Assembly (NCBI GenBank): GCA_025201375.1
Contig: JAIWZP010000002.1
Coordinates: 992,001-1,056,000, forward strand
DNA: 64,000 nucleotides
DNA from: Gongronella butleri
Taxonomy: Eukaryota > Mucoromycota > Mucoromycetes > Mucorales > Cunninghamellaceae
Reading direction: 5' to 3'
Part shown: positions 23,427 to 35,587 of the stretch, in pieces
How the letters are laid out: each line of letters begins with the position of its first letter
Position numbering within the stretch: the stretch's first letter is position 1
Notes under the pieces: generated by a model
What the model saw: only the letters and a program-made list of their open reading frames with translations
Databases searched by the model: none
Told to the model about the DNA's origin: nothing
Position numbers and translations under genes: made by a program

Positions 23427-25827
23427 TTAGATTGAGCTGAGATCTCTTCCTGCCAACATCAGACGTGTCCAATCAATGCTGAGATTCAGCCTTGTGCGCA
23501 GGCTGACTTGCTCGGACCAGTACACGCTGCGCCAGAGATACAGCGCCCAGAGCCCGCCAAGCATTTTCACGCCACTGTTGCTGCCAGGCACGTTGAATTC
23601 GCCCACCGCCGCATTGCCAATGTACGCCAGCGAGCCCAAATGGCGATAATTGAATGCGCCAACGACGTCGTCCGTCTTGCTCGTATCGTTGCCCTGCAAA
23701 GGCAGGTTGTTCAAGTATGAGGCAATGTACACACCCTGTTGGCTCGCCACTTGCGCCGTCTAAACAAAGAGGGTGAGACTACGTGAGACGCGACAATGAG
23801 CAAATAGAGGATTGCTTACCGCAGGCAAATGCGTCATCTTCTTGTCGACATAGTTGAGCATAGCACGCAGCTCGTCAACATCTAATTTGCCATTGTGGTC
23901 TTGATCAAATTCGTCGAAATGCTCAAATACATAATTGAGATGCTCTTTGCAAAGCGGATGGCGGCGCGACAGGCGCCGAACAACAGCTCTAAACTCATCC
24001 ATGTCCAAAAACCCATCATGATCCCTATTAAAAAAATAAAAACAAAAGATGTCAGCCACGCAAATTTCATGACACGGAGATTGGAAAGCCTTACGTGTCG
24101 GCATTTTCAAAAATGTGAATGATGCGGTCCTTGAGATGCGGGTTTTGGATACTGGCGCAGTCGCCCAAGGCAAAGATGGAGCCTTGTTCGACGCCATTGA
24201 GGCGCAGGTATTGGTCCGTTTGCAAGACACGTTGGTGCGTCTGCGAGCCAATCTGTTCCGATAGCTGACGAGCAAACGGTGTCATATCTAAACGCCACAC
24301 GCCCGAAAAAAAAAAACGCGTCAGAACGCGTATTCTGGCCCCATTTTCATTTTTTTTTTTTTTTTGCACTTGTTCTTGCCTATGCCGGTGGCCCACAGAC
24401 AAAAGCCCTGTGGAACCTCGTGAATCTCAGGATGGTCGGGATCGGCCGACAACTTTGAGCGGTACACGACCTTGTCGGCCTCGATGCGCTCGACACGGGC
24501 ATTGGTGATGACATTAATCTTTTCGCGTGCAAATCGTTGCTCTGCATAATTGCTGATCTCACTGTCGTACGTGTTGAGAATGTGGTCGCGCGATTGGATG
24601 ATCGTCACCTTGACATCTTCCTTGAGGGACTTGGGGAACTAGTAAAACATGTCGAAATCAGCGAATCGTGGCCACTTTTTTTTCCCTTATTTCATACCCA
24701 TTTTGGCAGATCCTCTTGGATCATGTCGTTGATTTCAGCCGCTACCTCGGCACCCGTGGGACCACCACCAATGACGACCATGCTGCGTGCCAGGAAAAAA
24801 AAAAAAAGAAAAAAAAAGAAAAAAGAGTGGTTTGAGCAACCGAATTTCCCCTGTTTGACCCAATTGCGCGTACCTGAGCAGCCTTTTGCGTTCCTCGGGC
24901 GTGGTCGTGGGCAAACACGCACGTTCGAGGTTCTGGTAAATCTTTTTGCGGATATTTCGCGCATCAACGACAGATTTCAACTGATACGTGTGTTCGAGGC
25001 CCTGGACGCCGTGCTTGATGCTCGTGGATCCGACCGCCACGACCAGATGGTCATATGGAATGTAGAAATTCTCGCCTTCGCCGTCCACCTGCTGCACCTC
25101 GACCAACTTGTTGCCAATGTCCACGTCCACGGCCCTGCCTTCTAAAAAGTGCCCGCTGATCCGCGACACAATCTTGCGCACAGGTTCCAAAAGCGATCTT
25201 TTCACATAAAAAAATAAAAGGGAGAAACGCGCAAAAAGACGCGTGTGAGCGCCTGACTTCACGTGCCTTGGGCCTATTGGTCGCCATTGTTGATTTTTGC
25301 GTGTTTTTCTATTTTTTTTTTCGTTACCTCAATTCAAGCGTGCCGACGGTGGCACTGGGCAGCAAAGGAGTGAACAAAAAGTAATTGTTCTCGCTGACGA
25401 CGGTGACGTTGTATTTACTCTTGTCGAGACTCTTTAAAAGCGCGACGGCGCCCCACCCACTGCCAATGATCACCAATTTGGGCTTGTCCTGCTCGACGGC
25501 GTGCTCGTCGAGCTGATGGGACACCACGGGCAAGTTCTTGGTGCCGCCACGTTCCGGGTGCAGTGCCAAGGGCGACGGACGCGGGTCCAATTCCACGCCG
25601 TTGTGCGAATACTCACGGTCCTCGCGCAAAATATACGCAACGTACCCGAGACCCACCGCACCCGTCAAAACAGCCGCACGGCCCATCCACTTGAGCTTTT
25701 GGCGCCGACCAGTCGCGTAAAAAGCACGCGACGACCGCGGAACCGCCACTGCGCGCGCAAACGACGACGTCGTCATAGGTCGCCCCGCGGCGAAAAGAAG
25801 CGCACTTCGCAAAGAATGGCTATTCAT
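23427..25827 (-). CDS. Type II NADH:ubiquinone oxidoreductase with two EF-hands (NDE type)
   Basis: Oxidises NADH and passes electrons to ubiquinone without pumping protons, at the inner mitochondrial membrane. Seven exons (25328-25827, 24874-25197, 24698-24782, 24380-24638, 24095-24287, 23820-24024, 23427-23759) give 632 residues. An Arg-rich presequence (about 1-40) is followed by a membrane helix (51-66), as in external enzymes facing the intermembrane space. The FAD site is VIIGSGWGA (119-127), the NADH site is [11 protein letters not shown] (about 277-287), and the FAD-binding ALGDCA motif follows. Two canonical EF-hand loops, at 453-464 ([12 protein letters not shown]) and 494-505 ([12 protein letters not shown]), are inserted before the C-terminal membrane-anchoring part, so calcium control is likely, as for the calcium-binding fungal and plant external enzymes. 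The intron at 24288-24379 has a GC donor. Confidence 0.95.
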
Positions 25828-28103
25828 AGTGCAAAGTGTAGAAAAAAAAAAAAAGCAAAAAGGGCAAAAGATAAAAGTAACGAGAAGAAAAAAAAAAAAA
25901 GGGCCAGGGGGGCGGCAAGACCCGTATCCTCTTTTTTTTTTTTTTTTTTTTTTTTGTTGCACGGCCCCACTTTTTATGTTTCACATTCCGTCGGCGGGCA
26001 TTGTGTGGGAGACCGCAATCAAGCGAGCTGATCAGTCGTTCTTGGCTTTTTGGCGCTAGTGACGTCGTGTGATGCCTTTTTGCCGTTTTTACCGCGGGGC
26101 AATGGATGCGATGCACCTCTCCAATATTGTTCATGACAATGAATTTCATCTTCGATATGCCTAAAAAGGCATTGTGTCGGGTGCTCGTTGTCAAGCGAAA
26201 CCTTCCAAACGCCCTTTTTTTCTTTCGCTCCTTGACCCCTGACATGGACTTAAACCGGCAGCGCACCAAGGTGGATCAAGGGTACACTCGAAAAGCGCAT
26301 TTTGAGCATAAAGCTCTGCAAAATTCTTGGCCGCCACAAGTTGAGCGCGTAAAAAGATGTCTTTCGGGATCAACCGCTAAAAAGATCATGCCACCATCGA
26401 TGGACATCTCTCTGCGGGGAAATGTTCAACCGCGTCCTCCAGCGAAACTCCGCAATTTAATGGTGAAATTTGCCCTGGCCGCAAGGCGTAAAAAAAGATA
26501 AAACAGGGTGAAAACGCATATTAATCGTTTTCCTCGCCAGTCTTTGCTCACCAGCGCCTCTCTCAACTGCTGCCGCAGATATTATGGACCTCTGAAAGGC
26601 ACGTGCTACGCAAAAAAAGGAATGATTGAAAATGTGGTTGCCAAAATTGTTCCAAAAATCAGTTACATTGATGTTTTTTCCATCATCCCTCCGTGTCCGA
26701 GTCAACCAATTTGCTTCTAATCCACCACCAACGAGTTTTTGTAGTGTTTATGCTTTTTAACGAGCCCCCATTCAAGTGCTTTTACAAAGTCTAGGATGAG
26801 GGTCCAAAGGAATGTATATGTCGTCTTTTTTGTAAAAAACGATACCAAAAGAATGCCCTTTACAAGCATCACGAAGGTCGTCAATTACCATCTAGATCGT
26901 CCTGTTCGAATAAGCCTGCAACCAGTGCTGTGCTATGTCTAAATGAGAGGGCTGTCAAAGGAATTCACAAAATATTAAATTTTGCAAAACATGTCACCAA
27001 AATCATGACTCGACACCACCCAAAACCGCTCCATTCAATCCAGAGAGTGTGTCCGGTTCGAATAAGCTCTTTTTCGAGGTTCTGCGATCACTGGTTCACA
27101 AACTACAGCATGCAGCAAAAATCGCCAAATTTCCCTGATGTTCCCTCGAGGAAAAAAAAAATCGCGAAATCAAGGTGCTTCAATCGCCAGGCCATAGGGC
27201 CCGCCATGTAAACGCGTCCATTTGACAGTGGAAAACCAAAGAAAAATCTGGGGTTTATTAGCACGATTCCGAGCAAATGCCGTTTTGTGACATTTGACAA
27301 GTTGTTTTGACATTGTCACAACACGATGGAAAATCGATCTAGTGACTCGAAACCAACATCGTTCGAAAGAGATGATCCCGGTCATCACACCTGTGTCGGT
27401 GATCATAAGAAATGCCTTGCTGGAGCCGGTGCTGCGCGTGTCCAAAGTGACACACGGTTTTGGCCATTTTTTGACTCGTGAATACTCGCGTCACAGACGC
27501 GCTGGACGTGTCAGGTTTAGACATCGGATACCCCTTGCCCATGATTGCCATGGCCCCAAATGTCAGCGCGTCATGGCACGTTTTCGTCGCGCTGGAGGCC
27601 TCCCAGGAAATTTCTATTTTCGCTCCTAGCACGGAATTGAGCCGATGGAGCCACCCTTTTTATGCCATTTTTACCGTCAAACACGGTGCAGACTACATTG
27701 TCACTGAGTTTGGCGCAGATCGGGGAACCTGGATTTTCCAATTCTCGACGAGCTCGAAAATTGGCATTTTTCTATTTTGCGTGTGATGTGCCGTGCAACA
27801 CGGTTTTTGATGGTTTTTGGACTTCCCCAGTGCAAATTGAGCGCCTTGGAGTGTGGCAAGCGCAAAAAATAAGGAAGGCAAGGCAACGGTGGCATGCTTT
27901 ATGCGCGCCGATCACCTTTTTATGGCCATTTTGTAAGCCACTGGGCGGTCCGGTGGGCGGAATGGCCGGACCTTGAAATTGGTGGAGGCTGGCCTGGCTG
28001 GCACACAACAGGGCCCACCATTTTTGAGATGCTTCAAGTTGCTTTTTTTTTTTTGTTTCCCTCTCTTTTTTTTTTTCACTTCACACACAATACCATTTTC
28101 GCC
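25828..28103. other. Gene-free region with dispersed repeat
   Basis: No gene is supported in 2.3 kb. 27180-27330 matches parts of 57900-58020 ('tctggggttt', 'gagcaaat', 'cattgtcacaac'), a dispersed repeat also seen at 49905-50170. Frames such as 26106-26501 and 27294-27629 lack family features. The C/T-rich stretch 28040-28100 is the leader of the next gene. Confidence 0.55.
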
Positions 28104-29196
28104 ATGTCGTTAAAGCTGTTCACACAGTCGTTGTTTTCCAAGTGGACGGCTTCGCCACGCGTAGCGGGTGCGCTTCACTCGAGCGCGTTGCAGCGCCAGG
28201 CGGCTGCTGCTGCTGCTGAGACCGCCTGGACGCCGTCGTCAGTACGAACTGGCCTTATTGCCAAGAAGAAGGGCATGACATCGACGTGGACCGAGTCTGG
28301 CGTGCGTATCCCCGTGACCGTTCTCCAGGTAAGATGAAAAAAATTAGGCGCGATCAACCCGTATTCATCGATTTTTTTTATGTTTTTCAGTTGGAGGATG
28401 TCGTTGTGACGGACGTGCGCGAGGCTGAAAAGCATGGCTACACGGCGCTGCAGGTCGGATGCTCGCCTCTGCAGGACAAAAAGGCTACGAAGCCTATGCG
28501 CGATCATTTCAAAAAGCTGGGTGCGCCTTTGCGTCGCAAACTGTTTGAATTCCGCGTGACCCAGGACGCCCTTCTGCCCATCGGCACCCCCTTGAAGGCG
28601 TCCCACTTTGTCGTTGGCCAATTCGTCGATGTGACCGCCCCTTCGTAAGCACGAATTGTAAATCACGCGACGCGACGTCTTTTTGACACCCTTTTTTCTC
28701 TTTCTTAGCATTGGCAAGGGGTTTGCTGGTGTGATGAAGCGCTGGAACTTTAAGGGTCTCCCTGCGTCGCACGGTCACTCCTTGTCCCATCGTTCGGCCG
28801 GTTCTACTGGTCAGCGCAAGGTAAAATAGCAAGAAAATAACGAAAACATCAAAAGCACGCTTTGCCTTGCGATTTGCCCACGTGCCCATGCACACGTCCT
28901 GTGCCCCCTCGAACTGGCGACTCAACAGAATCGCTTTTTTTTTTATTTTATTTCATTTTTAGTGGCCCAGCAGGGTGTTCAAGGGCAAAAAGATGGCGGG
29001 TCGTCTTGGTGGCGAGAATGTGACGGTGCAAAGCCTTGAGGTGGTCAAGGTGGACTCTGCGCTGGATCTCGTGTACGTCAAGGGCTCGGTGCCTGGATTT
29101 GACGATCAGTACATCAAGATCAAGGATGCCGTCAAGAAGAAGGGCGACAAGCTCTTCCCCAGCTTGCCCCCTCCCTTCCCCACGGCCTCGGCCTAA
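28104..29196 (+). CDS. Mitochondrial large-subunit ribosomal protein uL3m
   Basis: Core protein of the mitochondrial 54S large subunit. Exons 28104-28328, 28391-28644, 28709-28820 and 28963-29196 give 274 residues, close to yeast Mrpl9 (about 270). An N-terminal presequence rich in Ser/Arg/Ala (1-45) precedes the L3 fold: [20 protein letters not shown] is the usual start, [15 protein letters not shown] and [16 protein letters not shown] form the loop reaching the peptidyl-transferase centre, and [12 protein letters not shown] is the conserved C-terminal signature. Splice sites are canonical. The gene downstream (MAK11-like) starts under 300 bases away. Confidence 0.95.
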
Positions 29197-29483
29197 AAAA
29201 ATATCCTCTCCCCTTTCTTCCGCCTTGTAGATTTTTGCATTACCTGTTAGATTTTTTCATAAAAAAAAAGAAAAGAATTGATTCATGCCAAAAAAAAAAA
29301 AAAAAGCATTTCATGTGAGATCATGCAAAACAAAAGGGCGTCGCAGCAAAATTTGGGCAGCATGACGAGTCGGAGATTGAATCGTTACAAAAGGCAGGGT
29401 GGCGCGGCTCTTTTTTTTTTTTTTTTTGCTCTCTTCTTGCTTTTTTAATTTTTTTTCTTCTCGTCTCGATACGATCTCCCTCC

Positions 29484-30930
29484 ATGTCCAAGAAGCGCGC
29501 CTCCGATCAAGACCGCTCGAGCAGTTCGACAAAGAAACAAATGGTTGCACCCGGCAAAGCGCTTGATTCCGTGCTTGCTGGCACGATTCAGGCGGCCCAG
29601 GGTCCCGAGGACTTTCGCATTATCACCGGCACGTATGAGCGCATTTTGTATGGCATCAATGCCAACTGGACGGACGACAAGGTAAAGTGAAAGCAGCCAT
29701 GGGTAGTCAAGAAAAAACGCGATCATTGGGATCATTGACGCGCTTTTTCGCTCCTTTTCCTCTGTTTTCTCTATTTTCTGCAGAAACTCAAGCTTGCGCC
29801 GGTGTTCATTGTGCCTGCGCACACGGGGTTAATCCGCACGGTGGGTGTTGGCGGTCAATTCCTTGCGTCGGGCAGCACGGACGAGATCATTCGCTTGTAC
29901 AATATCAAGAAACGCAAGGAATACGGCTTTTTGGGCGGACATCACCAGGGCGACATCAACGACGTGCAGTTTTTTGGCAAGTACATGTTGACGGCCAGCG
30001 GGGACCATCATCTCGGCTTATGGCGCGTCAAGGACTGGGAGTTTTTAAAGACGTTAAAGGGCCACAAGGGCGCCGTTCACAGCGTCGCCATCCATCCCAC
30101 AGGCAAAATCGCGCTCTCCGTCGCCAGCGACCGCACACTCATCCTCTGGAACCTCATGACCGCAAAAAAAGCAAGCGTCACCAAGCTGCAAGGTAAGCAA
30201 AAATTTGAAAAAAAAAAAACGAGGAAAATAGGCTGTTTTGGAGAGCACAGCTGATCCAATGGCATTTTTTTTCTCAGGCGAGGGCATCAAGGTGCGATGG
30301 AATACCAAGGGCGACCAGTACAGTGTCATGATGGACCGCAAAATCAACATTTTTAATGTCTCGGTAAGGCAAAAGGGGAGAAAATATAGGCAAAAATCAA
30401 GAAAAGGGGCAAAAGAGACATGGGGCAAGGAGCGCGCGCTCTACTGTTGCTATGTCCGCATGCCATGGAGACTTGCGGGCATGACGACACGGTTTTATCT
30501 GCAAATGACGCGCTTTTGAACAGGACTGACGCGCTTTTTTTTATGTTTTTTTTTTGGATTTTAGGACGGCAAGATTGCGAAATCGCTTGAGCATCGATCG
30601 AAGCTGCATGACTTTTGCTACTATACGCTGGACGACAAGGAATACATTCTCAGTGGGCACGAGGACAAGACGATCCGTGTGTGGGAGACGAGCACGGGCG
30701 AGTGTGTCAACGAGATCGAATCGCATCCCAATCGGATCAAGGCCATTGACGTGATCCGGCACAATGAGCAAGATATTCTCGTATCTGCGTCGTCGGACGG
30801 CAGCATCAAGTGCTGGGCAGGCGACAAGTTGCTGGACAAGACGTGGGAAGCATTGGGCGAGTATAATACCAAGAGCAGGATCACCTGCATGGCGCTTCAT
30901 TTGGGGTTTGATGCATCCACGGACGAATAG
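29484..30930 (+). CDS. WD40 protein MAK11 / PAK1IP1, 60S ribosome assembly
   Basis: Nucleolar WD40 protein required for an early step of 60S ribosomal subunit maturation. Exons 29484-29681, 29784-30192, 30278-30363 and 30565-30930 give 352 residues. A basic, Ser-rich N terminus precedes a beta-propeller whose blades show the family's features: HTGLIRTVGVGGQFLASGST, then DEIIRLYNI, HQGDINDVQF, GHKGAVHSVAIHPTGKIALS, SGHEDKTIRVWET and DILVSASSDGSIKCW. The short, weakly conserved GEGIKVRWNTKGDQY blade is typical of MAK11. It lacks the long basic tail of the yeast protein. The alternative, a generic WD40 protein, is less likely given the blade order. Confidence 0.9.
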
Positions 30931-31475
30931 AATTTATTTTTTTTTTTTGTGTGCCAATTAAAAAATCTTGAAGCATGTAAATTTGCCTTTTGCCAATGGG
31001 TGATTGAGAACAAAAGATCTTCGGGGCTTGTCAATGTCAGTGTCAAGGTTTGTCGCACAAGCATGTTTCATCGTACGACGGTGGCCCCCCTCTCTCCCCC
31101 CACCGTTCCGTCTCCACGCTTCACAATCAAGCTCTCTTTCACCTCCTCACACACACAATTCAATTGTGTGTGTGTGTGGGTGTGGGTGCGTGTGTTTTTT
31201 TTTGGGACCCCCAAAGAGCCTCGAAAATTGCTCTTTCTTTTTGATTTTTTTTTCTTCTCTTTCCGCTTTTTTTTATTTTCTTTTTCCTTTTTCCTTTTTT
31301 TTTTTTATCTTTTGGTGTTTTTGTCCTGTGACGCTCTTTTTCCCTTTTTTTCTTTCTTTGTTTTACTGCTGGCACGCCTTGGTTTTGGTTGGGTTTCCTT
31401 CCTTTAAAGTTTTGGTCGCCTCTCACACACGCCTTGTCGGATCCGAGTCTGTCCCAGTAGTCGCAGTATGTTGCC
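30931..31475. other. Intergenic, promoter of the Zn2Cys6 gene
   Basis: The 3' region of MAK11 is followed by a long C/T-rich promoter-leader (31220-31420) for the regulator at 31476. It contains the dyad listed separately. No gene. Confidence 0.6.
31148..31174. promoter_or_regulatory. Perfect (CA)n/(TG)n dyad upstream of a transcription factor
   Basis: Two 13-base arms, CACACACACAATT and its reverse complement, flank a single C. The dyad lies about 300 bases before the ATG of the Zn2Cys6 regulator. It could form a cruciform or hairpin or be a dimer-binding site; the sequence alone does not decide. Confidence 0.45.
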
Positions 31476-34422
31476 ATGGCTGCCGAAAAGTCTTCATCCC
31501 CCCACAAAGGTCAGGGCCGTCCCGCTGCCGCGTCTGAAAAAAGGAACAAGTCGTCACAAGCGTGTGATTTTTGCAAAAAGAAAAAGGTAAAGCTATTTGG
31601 GCCTCCTTGATTTTGCGCGTCGACGAGGAAGAGCAAGGACGGAGAGGGGAGGGCGTCTCATCCATGGAATTGGCGCGTGCGCGCACATTACAAGAAAGAT
31701 TTTGTCACATGGCGCGCCTTGACCACGAAAAGGGAGGCTTTTGACGCCACATGGTGGACGCGTCGAGCTGCATGAAACGAAAAAAAAGGAGGTGCGCGTG
31801 GGGTTGGATGGACTGTGCGCGCGTTCATGGCCTCGACTCGCCATGTTTCAGATGGAATTCGAAACGGGGCTTTCGGACAGGGAGAAGCTCCTTTCGACGA
31901 TGTGGGAGCCCCCCTCGTCGGCCGGCGAAAAAAAAAAAAAGGCCACGGTTCATTGGGGAGGGCGTGAGCGGAAAACGGGGCGTGAGCGGGAAAAAAATAA
32001 ACAACGACGAGGGGAAAACGTTAAAATTATGGTTTTTTTTTTTTTTTTTTTTTTTGCTCATTTTTATATTTACTATTAGGTCAAGTGTGATGGCGGGCGG
32101 CCATGCCGTCGTTGCATTGAGCGCAAGCTGGAATGCGCGTATACCACGAAAATCAATACCCGAGTGCTGCCGGATCGCGCCTCACACCAATCTCGCCTAG
32201 AATTGATCGTCAAAGCGCTTGCCACCTTGGATCTGTCGCCGCCTTCCGACCTAGACCACGACCACGAGCCATTTTCATTGCCGACGCGTCCAATAGGTAA
32301 GCGAAAAAAAATGTCAACGTAAAAATAAAAATAAAAAAAGAGGAGTGCCAACCTTTTTTTTTTTTTTTTTTACTTTTATTTATTTGTATAGCCTTGTTTG
32401 ATGCGCATACCCACGGTCAACCCTATTACGTTCGCGATTGGACGACGCGGCGCGACCGTCTTCCAGCGACATTTGATCGGATGGTAGCCTTGGAGCCTGA
32501 GCCGCGCAAGCCCGAGGCATTGGGCCGGTCGGTGACGCCTATTATCGATGTGCTTTTGCGTCAGTATTTGCAGCACGTGCACCATTATTTCCCATTGATC
32601 CATCTGCCATCGTTCCAGGTGCGACTCGCTCTGCACCAGGACGGCTTGTTGCTCAATGCCATGTATGCGGTCGCACAGCAATGGCAACATCTCGTCGACA
32701 CAAGTTTGCCACGCGAATTGCATCATCCACCTGGCTGGGCTTACTATTTGCAAACGCTGTCGTTCCTCGAGGTGTACATGGACGCGCCGCGCCTCACCAC
32801 CATCCAAGCCATCCTCCTCCTCTTGCGCTATCAAGACCTCCTCCAGCGCACAGGCTATCTTTGGCGCTCGCGGTCCATGATGCTCATGGTCGTCCGCATG
32901 TGTCATGATCTCAGCCTGCACCGCACATTGCCGCCAACTTGCCACCCCGACCCCGTCATCACCGAGCAGCGCAATCGCATCTTTTGGGTCGCCTTTATCT
33001 ATGACGTTCTCATCAGGCACGATTGCAAATTGGGGGACGCGGAAGACAGAGAGAGAGATAGAGAGAGAAAGGAAAATGAAGAACAGCTGGCTCAATTTTG
33101 ATTTTTTTTCTTTTTTCTTTTTTCTTTTTTTTAGCACGGAGACCGGGACCATGCCGCAATTTGACATTGACGAGTGCACGATTGACTACCCTGTTGCCAT
33201 GTCGGATGAGCAAGATGCGGATCACCAGCAGGCTTTGCTGTATTTCCGGTGGATGACGATCCAGATCAAGATTCAGGCGCAAGTGCTGCAATGTATGCGT
33301 CGCAAATCGGGGATTCCGACTGAGCTCAAGGAGCACCACGATCAATTCGGTGTGAGCATCCGGCAGCCCAACCAGGTGTTGACGTCGCGTTTCAAATTCT
33401 TGTTTTTGCTTCATCATTTCAATACGATCCTACTTTACCGCGCCTTGGTCGCACAAGCCGCGTCGCCACAATTGTCATCGCCATCGTCAACACATTCACG
33501 GTCGTCCATGCCAATGTCGTCGCACGAAGCCACGCTGGTGGACGCGGCACAGACGATTTTGACCATTTTGAGTGATTTGCTTTTGGATCCAGGGGTGGCG
33601 TGCCTGCATTACAACTTTCGTGGTGTGCAGCAGGTGATCCACTATGTGTCTGCAGCACGCACAGTATTCCAGCAATATCAATTGGCGGCGCAGGATCATC
33701 AGGCTGCCATTCTTATTGCCAAACTCGTGCCCTTTTCGCCCATGACCGAGCTCCATGCCGTGCCCTTGCCTTTTGACGTCTCCATGGATGCGTCGTCATC
33801 TCCGGCCATGCCCGCCCACCAACAGCCATTGCAACAGCAAGTGTCTATTCGTCCTCCAACCGCGTTTCCGCCACCATCCACTTCCACCACCACATCTACT
33901 TCCACTTTTTCCCTCTCATCTTCGTCGTCGTCGTCACTAGATCAATTGTACGCGCACCAGGCGCCGCCTGTCGCGTCGTCACCCGTATCATCGCCGTCCG
34001 TCGCCACCGCCGCGCCGCCAATGCCTGCACAGTCCTCGGTTTCGCACCAAATGCCGTTGTACACGTGGCGAACTTACCCGCCGGCGTATCCCGCTCACCA
34101 TTTGCCTCCCGACGCGTCCAATTTATCCCAGGAAGCGCGCGTTGTGCCGCCACCCGCAATCGCCACCGCGTCGTCCGCTCCAATGGCTGGCGACGCGTCA
34201 CTTCCGTCATCCCCCCTGCACCGCATGACCCTCTGCGAGGACCCCGTGCCATCCACACAACCATTACCCTCGTCCGCGCCCATGGCCGCGCCGCTGATCG
34301 CCACACTCTCTGCAAATTCCGTAGATGATGACCAAGACATCCCCTCACGCCACCTTGTCGAACAAGACCCCACCTTTTGGCATCACGACGCCTTTTTCGA
34401 TACCAATTTGCCACCAGGATAA
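31476..34422 (+). CDS. Zn2Cys6 fungal transcription factor
   Basis: Nuclear DNA-binding regulator. Exons 31476-31586, 32080-32296, 32392-33016 and 33135-34422 give 746 residues. The binuclear cluster CDFCKKKKVKC ... CRRCIERKLEC (C-x2-C-x6-C-x5-C-x2-C-x6-C) starts at Cys30 and is split by an unusually long 493-bp first intron. The middle region (HHYFPLIHLPSF, VGxx-type helices, RNRIFWVAFIYDVLIS) is the fungal-specific transcription-factor domain. The C-terminal third is Ser/Pro/Gln-rich and probably activates. The third intron (33017-33134) starts with GC: with it the reading runs YDVLIS-TETG as the family demands, and the usual GT gives no in-frame solution. Target genes are unknown. Confidence 0.88.
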
Positions 34423-34623
34423 ACCAAATTTGCCCTCTCTTTAAAAAAAAAGTTGCCCCCATTTCCCCCGTTGTTTTCTCTTTTTGATTTTTCAAACTTT
34501 TTAATGAAGAAAAAAAAATAAAAAAAATTAAAAAAATGCATAAAAACAACAGGGCCATCGAGTGTGTGCGCCGAGGAGAAAAATAAAGAGCCGCCATTGG
34601 GGGGGGGGTATCGTATCATTTCA

Positions 34624-34915
34624 TCATTCTTGCTTGATGGGCACAGGATTTGGCTCGCAGTGGCGATTGTGCTCGTGCAATGCCGCCATGGGGACTCGGT
34701 GGCGACCTGTTTGGCAAAGCACGAGCTCCTGCTGTTGCTGAAAAGGCAAAAAAGATATTAAGTGTCTGTTGTGCGCCGCTTGGCACCGCGTGGTCAGGTT
34801 TGGCTAGTGTCTTTACCTTTTGCCAGTCTTTAAGTTCTGGCCGGCTGAGGTCAAGCGACGCGAGAACCTTGTCCAGCTGCACGTTCACCTTGTCGTACTG
34901 TTCCTGAAGCGCCAT
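34624..34915 (-). CDS. Tiny CHHC zinc-finger-like protein
   Basis: Two exons (34817-34915 and 34624-34737) joined by canonical splice sites give only 70 residues. The first exon encodes an amphipathic helix (MALQEQYDKVNVQLDKVLAS). The second carries Cys41, His46, His56 and Cys60 with the local sequence LCQTGRHRVPMAALHEHNRHC. The C-x4-H-x9-H-x3-C spacing is close to the CHHC zinc finger of U11-48K, TRM13 and gametocyte-specific factor proteins (C-x5-H-x9-H-x3-C), which binds RNA. Splicing in frame and this motif make a real gene likely. It could be a small spliceosomal or tRNA-related factor. The identity is uncertain. Confidence 0.5.
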
Positions 34916-35472
34916 GGCGAGAACCAGGGCATAAAAAAAGAAAGAAAAAGAGTCGAAACAAAAGCAAAACGATGGCGCCAATTCTTGAAAAAAAAAAAGC
35001 ATTTTCCTTTTTTGCCTGTCTTTTGATCCTTGGAATTGAAATTGTCCAAGCAGATCGGCAATCGTCCATGAACAGCGCGCACGCGCTTCTTTCAAATGGA
35101 GTCATTTTGAGCTGACAGGATCGATTGAATTCAATGATATGGTTTGAAAATGAGGCTGATGGTGACTTTCTTCGTCTTTTTTTTTTCTTTTCCCTCTATG
35201 AGATCAAGCTTAAAAGGGATGGGGGTCGTGTCACTTGAAAATCAACAGCATAGCAATGGATCAAAGGCGTTGAAACGAAACGGACCCTCGCCGAACCGTG
35301 GAAAAAACCGCGTCAAAAGGCGAAAACGGGAAAATCCATCGCCATTCATTCTTTTTAGAGTACCCACACGCCTCTCCTTGGCCACTGAAATCAAAAGGAT
35401 GTGATCAACACAAGATGATTTTGATATTATTGCGGATGGATGTGATCTCACACACAACAAAAAAAAAAAAAA

Positions 35473-35504
<32 letters not shown>

Positions 35505-35587
35505 AAACAGAAAATACACAGCGTAGCTACGGCAGATTAAAAGCAAAAAAAAAAAGGTATAATTGGAGAGAGAGAAAGAGAGGAAAG
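34916..35587. other. Intergenic spacer
   Basis: Convergence of the leader of the CHHC gene with the 3' flank of CYRI. It contains a 21-nt A-run at 35460-35480 and further A-rich sequence to 35507; an AT-rich downstream region fits a terminator. No gene. Confidence 0.5.
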
